NCBI GenBank assembly: GCA_037127255.1
Contig: JBANSL010000008.1
Location: 2,442,896-2,506,895 of the forward strand
DNA: 64,000 bases
Direction: 5' to 3'
Source: Persicaria tinctoria
Lineage: Eukaryota; Streptophyta; Magnoliopsida; Caryophyllales; Polygonaceae
Shown here: one piece after another, positions 60,646-64,000 of the stretch
How positions within the stretch are numbered: the stretch's first letter is position 1
How the letters are laid out: each line of letters opens with the position of its first letter
Notes under the pieces: model-generated
What the model saw: only the letters and a program-made list of their open reading frames with translations
Told to the model about the DNA's origin: nothing
Databases searched by the model: none
Program-made: the position numbers and the translations under genes

Positions 60646-63290
60646 TATAGTTAAAGTAACTATGTACTTGTATAAATTAAGACAAAGTAAATACATTAAT
60701 ATAAGTTATATAACTAATGCATTTTGGGATCTAAATAAATTTATACCTAAATTTCAATAATTATCAATTTATTTAGCTCAAATATTTATTTAGCTCATAA
60801 GTTTTCCGATTGACCAAATTATTATACTGCCCCAAAACCAAACAAAAAATGTGCAAATACACACAAAAAAAACTTTGTTGATAAATGATTCGAATATATT
60901 GTTGTCGGAATATAAACTCTCTTGTCCACATTCACAGTTACATATTTATATGACATGTACACACCATATTTTAAATGTCTTATTTTGATCGATCCCTTTC
61001 ATTGTTATTTTTTAAATCAACGCATCATATAAGTTCGACGGGTCAAGAGAATGATAAATTGATAACAACCCAATTGTTATGAAAAAAAGGATTAAAAAAC
61101 GTTAACTAAGAAAACATCGAGAAAATAAAATCAAAGTATCGATCTTAGAGTTTTAAAAATGATTAAAATAATTCAAAGTGTGTGTGGGGAATGTTAGAGC
61201 CATAACTTAATCTACGCCATTCTAATTTCGAAGAAAATATTAAAATTGAAGTAAAAATAATGAGATGGTTATATGGACGGTGAATTTCTCGTATCGGTAG
61301 TTCGGTACGATGTCGAAGTCGACCTTCTAAGTCACCAAAAAAAAATGTTGAAGCTGAATCTCTGATATGATAGTGTCAGGGCTGGTCAACCTGCAAGCTC
61401 TGCGACCTATCATGTCGAACTGAGTCGGTGACGACTTCTTAGGTCGGCAACCTGAAAAGCTATAAGATTCCGACGAGCCCTGCAAGACTCTTAAACTGTT
61501 GTATTATACTGCATATCTTGAATTGCATGTTGACTTAAGAAGTAGGCATATGCACTCTGTCTGCCAACCTAGGAAGTAGGCATTTGCACACTGCATGCTG
61601 ACCCAGAAATCCGACACCGGTACCGTGTGATTGACGAGATTTTGCCGTGCAAATAGTATAACCGAAAATAATTCAAATAATATGGTAAGGAGTAAGGGGG
61701 TTAATGGGAGGTTACGAGTTCGATCTTTGCCTCCGCTCTTTGTCTCGAGTGAAAAATCAAGGTTCACGTACTTTGCTTCTTACCATTGAGTCTAGCCGGT
61801 CGGTGCAAACCGATTTAACTAATATATTGTATGACTTTTGTCAGGGTCACATATTCGGAGTTTACCACCAAAGATGAGTTATCCTCGTTATATTAAAAAA
61901 ACACATATCAACATTGCACATAAGAAGATAATTAAGTTAACACATCCACCTAATGTACCGCTGGCCAACGGTGTCATTGTTTGGTGGCGCTTGACGTCGG
62001 ATCGTAGTCTATGTTGCCCCTAGCATTTTAGAGTTATGCTCGTTTGTTCGCCTGATTCTTTTGGTTTACCATTGTTTTTACTGCACCTTTTTATTTTAGG
62101 CTGTATGTTCCGATTGATGGAAAATACCCGTTTGACATACGAATTCTTACTTTATTAACAAAAAAAAATACTACTGTATTAAATACTCCGTATTAATTGT
62201 GGCAGGCCATCTCACGTGCTCAGCTCACATCATTTGTGAAGGATAGCTCGCCCGGAAACCCGCGCCGCCGCACTCGAAGGCGCGTGGCAGTCAAGCTCCC
62301 TTTACTTCGTAACCGGTCAGAACGGAGGTCAAAACCGTCATTTCCTCTGACGTAACGTGGAAATATAGACATACTCCCGCACGGCTCGCATTTATGGTCG
62401 GCTAATTAATTTGCTCTGAAATTCAAATTAAAAAAAACGATGCCGCCTTTTTAAGATTTATTTTTCAAATAATTAGCGAATTAATCTCAACTCCTTTAAA
62501 GCTAAAGACCCACCGTCTATTTTGTTATTTACGACTTTGCCATCGTTAGATTAATGCTCTGATGGGATCGTCGACCGAACCCATTTGCCTTTTTTATGAG
62601 CTACTTCCTCCTCCGATCCGAAGAGCTTTGGTTAATTAAAATTTTTAAAAGTCTAAAAAAAATCAAAAACTAAGATAAATGATTACTATTTACATTTATA
62701 CTGTATTTGGTTGCATTTTATTCATTGAAAATTTCAAGAATTTTACTTCATTGAAAATTCAAATCTTTTGTTTGGTTCAAATGTGTAGGAGCTAATAAAA
62801 ATTACAAAGCAATCAAAGTTATAAAAGAAAAGTTATCAGAATGAAGATATTTACAAAAAGTAATTTTTTACGGAGTAATATTTAAATTCATGTTATTTAT
62901 AAAAAAAAATCATATATTTTATATGGAAGAAAATAATACCCAAGTGTCACCCCATTTTTTTATTTTTTTTTTATAATGTAAGAATTTAGTTGGTTTCAAT
63001 ATCTGTTAAACCACTCCCTTAGAGTGTCTATATGGATAATAACAGAACATTTTGTATGTAAGATCAATGTTTTAAAATTTAGAGTACGACGGAGACTTTA
63101 TTCACTATGTGACTAATCTCTCAAAACATATAATAATAGTCAATAGTACACCGACTCGAAAACCCGAAGTAAGAATAAAACGCCACTGAGCACGCATCAC
63201 CATATCGACCTACCACGGAAACTTTCAATGATCATTGAATACGCCGAATGAATACATATACTTCGTACTATAATACATTACTTTTGTTTG
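60646..63290. other. Intergenic DNA without a recognised gene
   Basis: AT-rich DNA. A stretch at 61290-61640 has repeated GTCGAAC/GGTCGGCAACC-type phrases and duplicated AGTAGGCAT(A/T)TGCAC blocks (about 61541 and 61572), suggestive of transposon remains. I see no domain, RNA or splice structure. Confidence 0.45.
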
Positions 63291-63387
63291 GAAAAATATG
63301 TCATTTACTATTCATGTAAGTTTTTAAAATAATAATTCATATATTATCTAACTTTTATAATTTTTTTTAACAATATCTTAATCACTA

Positions 63388-63681
63388 CTCCCTCCGTCTT
63401 AAAATACATGTCTTTTTATGACGGAACACGGGAATTAAGGAGTAGATTAAGTGTAATAATTAGATGTAAAAAGTAGGGTAAGTGTAATGATTAGACTTTG
63501 ATATTAGATTATTTGTTTCTTTTATTTCTAAATTTTTGAGGAGGAGAGTAGTGGTGATGTAAAAATTAGAATAACTATTAGATGTAAAAGTAGGTTAAGT
63601 GTAATGATTGAATCTAAAAAGACATGTATTTTTGACAAAATTTTAAGGGCTAAAAAGACATGTATTTTAAGACGGAGGGAG
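63388..63681. mobile_element. Stowaway MITE, second family, nested in another MITE
   Basis: CTCCCTCCGTCTTAAAATAC and GTATTTTAAGACGGAGGGAG are perfect inverted ends flanked by TA. Internal copies of AAAAGACATGTATTTT occur twice near the right end. It interrupts an older MITE of the common family, whose halves lie at about 63285-63385 and 63684-63750. Confidence 0.88.
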
Positions 63682-63799
63682 TATTAATAAGTATAAATTT
63701 ATTAAAAAAGTTTATAAAAAAATAAATATTTTATATAATTTTTATGTAACACAAGGCATAAAGATTATTTGGGCGTTACGATTACGGAGTAGTACATAT

Positions 63800-64000
63800 A
63801 AAGCCGTTTATTTTCTCCCATTAAGCAAAATTCGGAAAATGTGAAATGTCACCTGTCAATAATACATAGTTGTCCGATTTCATTGCAATTTGGGAAGGCA
63901 AACGCTGCAATTGACAGAGGGGAGATACAGAGACGGTGTGAGTGAGAGAGAGAGAGGGGGAGAGAGATTTCCGAGGGATCTGGCTTGGAGGTAGCGATTC
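63800..64000 (+). promoter_or_regulatory. Possible 5' leader of a gene beyond the window
   Basis: The last 200 bases change from AT-rich to a GA-rich stretch (GTGAGTGAGAGAGAGAG...GAGAGAGATTTCC) like a plant 5' untranslated region. No start codon with a convincing frame follows before the window ends. A guess from composition only. Confidence 0.3.

Overview
The window is plant nuclear DNA, from a eudicot. Intron-rich genes of conserved plant families sit in AT-rich sequence crowded with nested transposons: non-LTR retrotransposons, tRNA-derived SINEs, Stowaway-type MITEs, Helitrons, Mutator-like elements and LTR fragments. I cannot place it to species from sequence alone. All identifications rest on reading motifs and splice junctions; no database search was run.

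Gene layout, left to right: (1) 67-4628, plus strand, most of a peroxisomal multifunctional beta-oxidation protein of MFP2 type, missing its 5' exons and ending in the peroxisomal signal SRL; (2) 6075-9104, minus strand, an L-type cyclin with an arginine-rich tail, converging on the first gene; (3) 16772-17815, plus strand, an intronless plant protein with an OCTOPUS/DUF740-like Cys/His motif; (4) 22797-24044, minus strand, a LEA_3/SAG21-like gene with two exons; (5) 24757-26193, minus strand, ribosomal protein eL22, with a telo-box and GGCCCA-type promoter; (6) 30294-30650, plus strand, a small three-helix membrane protein; (7) 32928-38698, minus strand, condensin II subunit CAP-D3 in nine coding exons. 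From 38.7 kb to the end I find no intact host gene; the last ~200 bases may be the leader of a plus-strand gene outside the window. The genes are unrelated housekeeping and stress genes and do not form a pathway or cluster.

Repeat layout: 9.9-16.3 kb holds a SINE, a GC-rich insertion, microsatellites and stacked Helitron ends. 18.2-21.5 kb is a 3.3-kb Mutator-like element with a 9-bp target duplication whose two halves look like diverged inverted copies carrying gene-start-like DNA. 28.2-29.8 kb is a truncated LINE between direct repeats of ~130 bp. 39.3-40.8 kb is another LINE tail. 43.0-45.6 kb is one non-coding retroelement inserted in antisense into a relative. 49.0-51.6 kb is a Helitron carrying a further retroelement. 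52.1-54.2 kb is a probable element with a palindromic GCTGAAAC/GTTTCAGC array. 55.1-56.0 kb is a fold-back element. 56.8-59.7 kb is a decayed LINE. 59.8-60.6 kb is a small Mutator-like element with palindromic iterons and a LINE inside.

I saw no CRISPR array, rRNA gene, complete tRNA gene, viral gene or toxin gene. The unusual content is transposon architecture, not a new enzymatic system.
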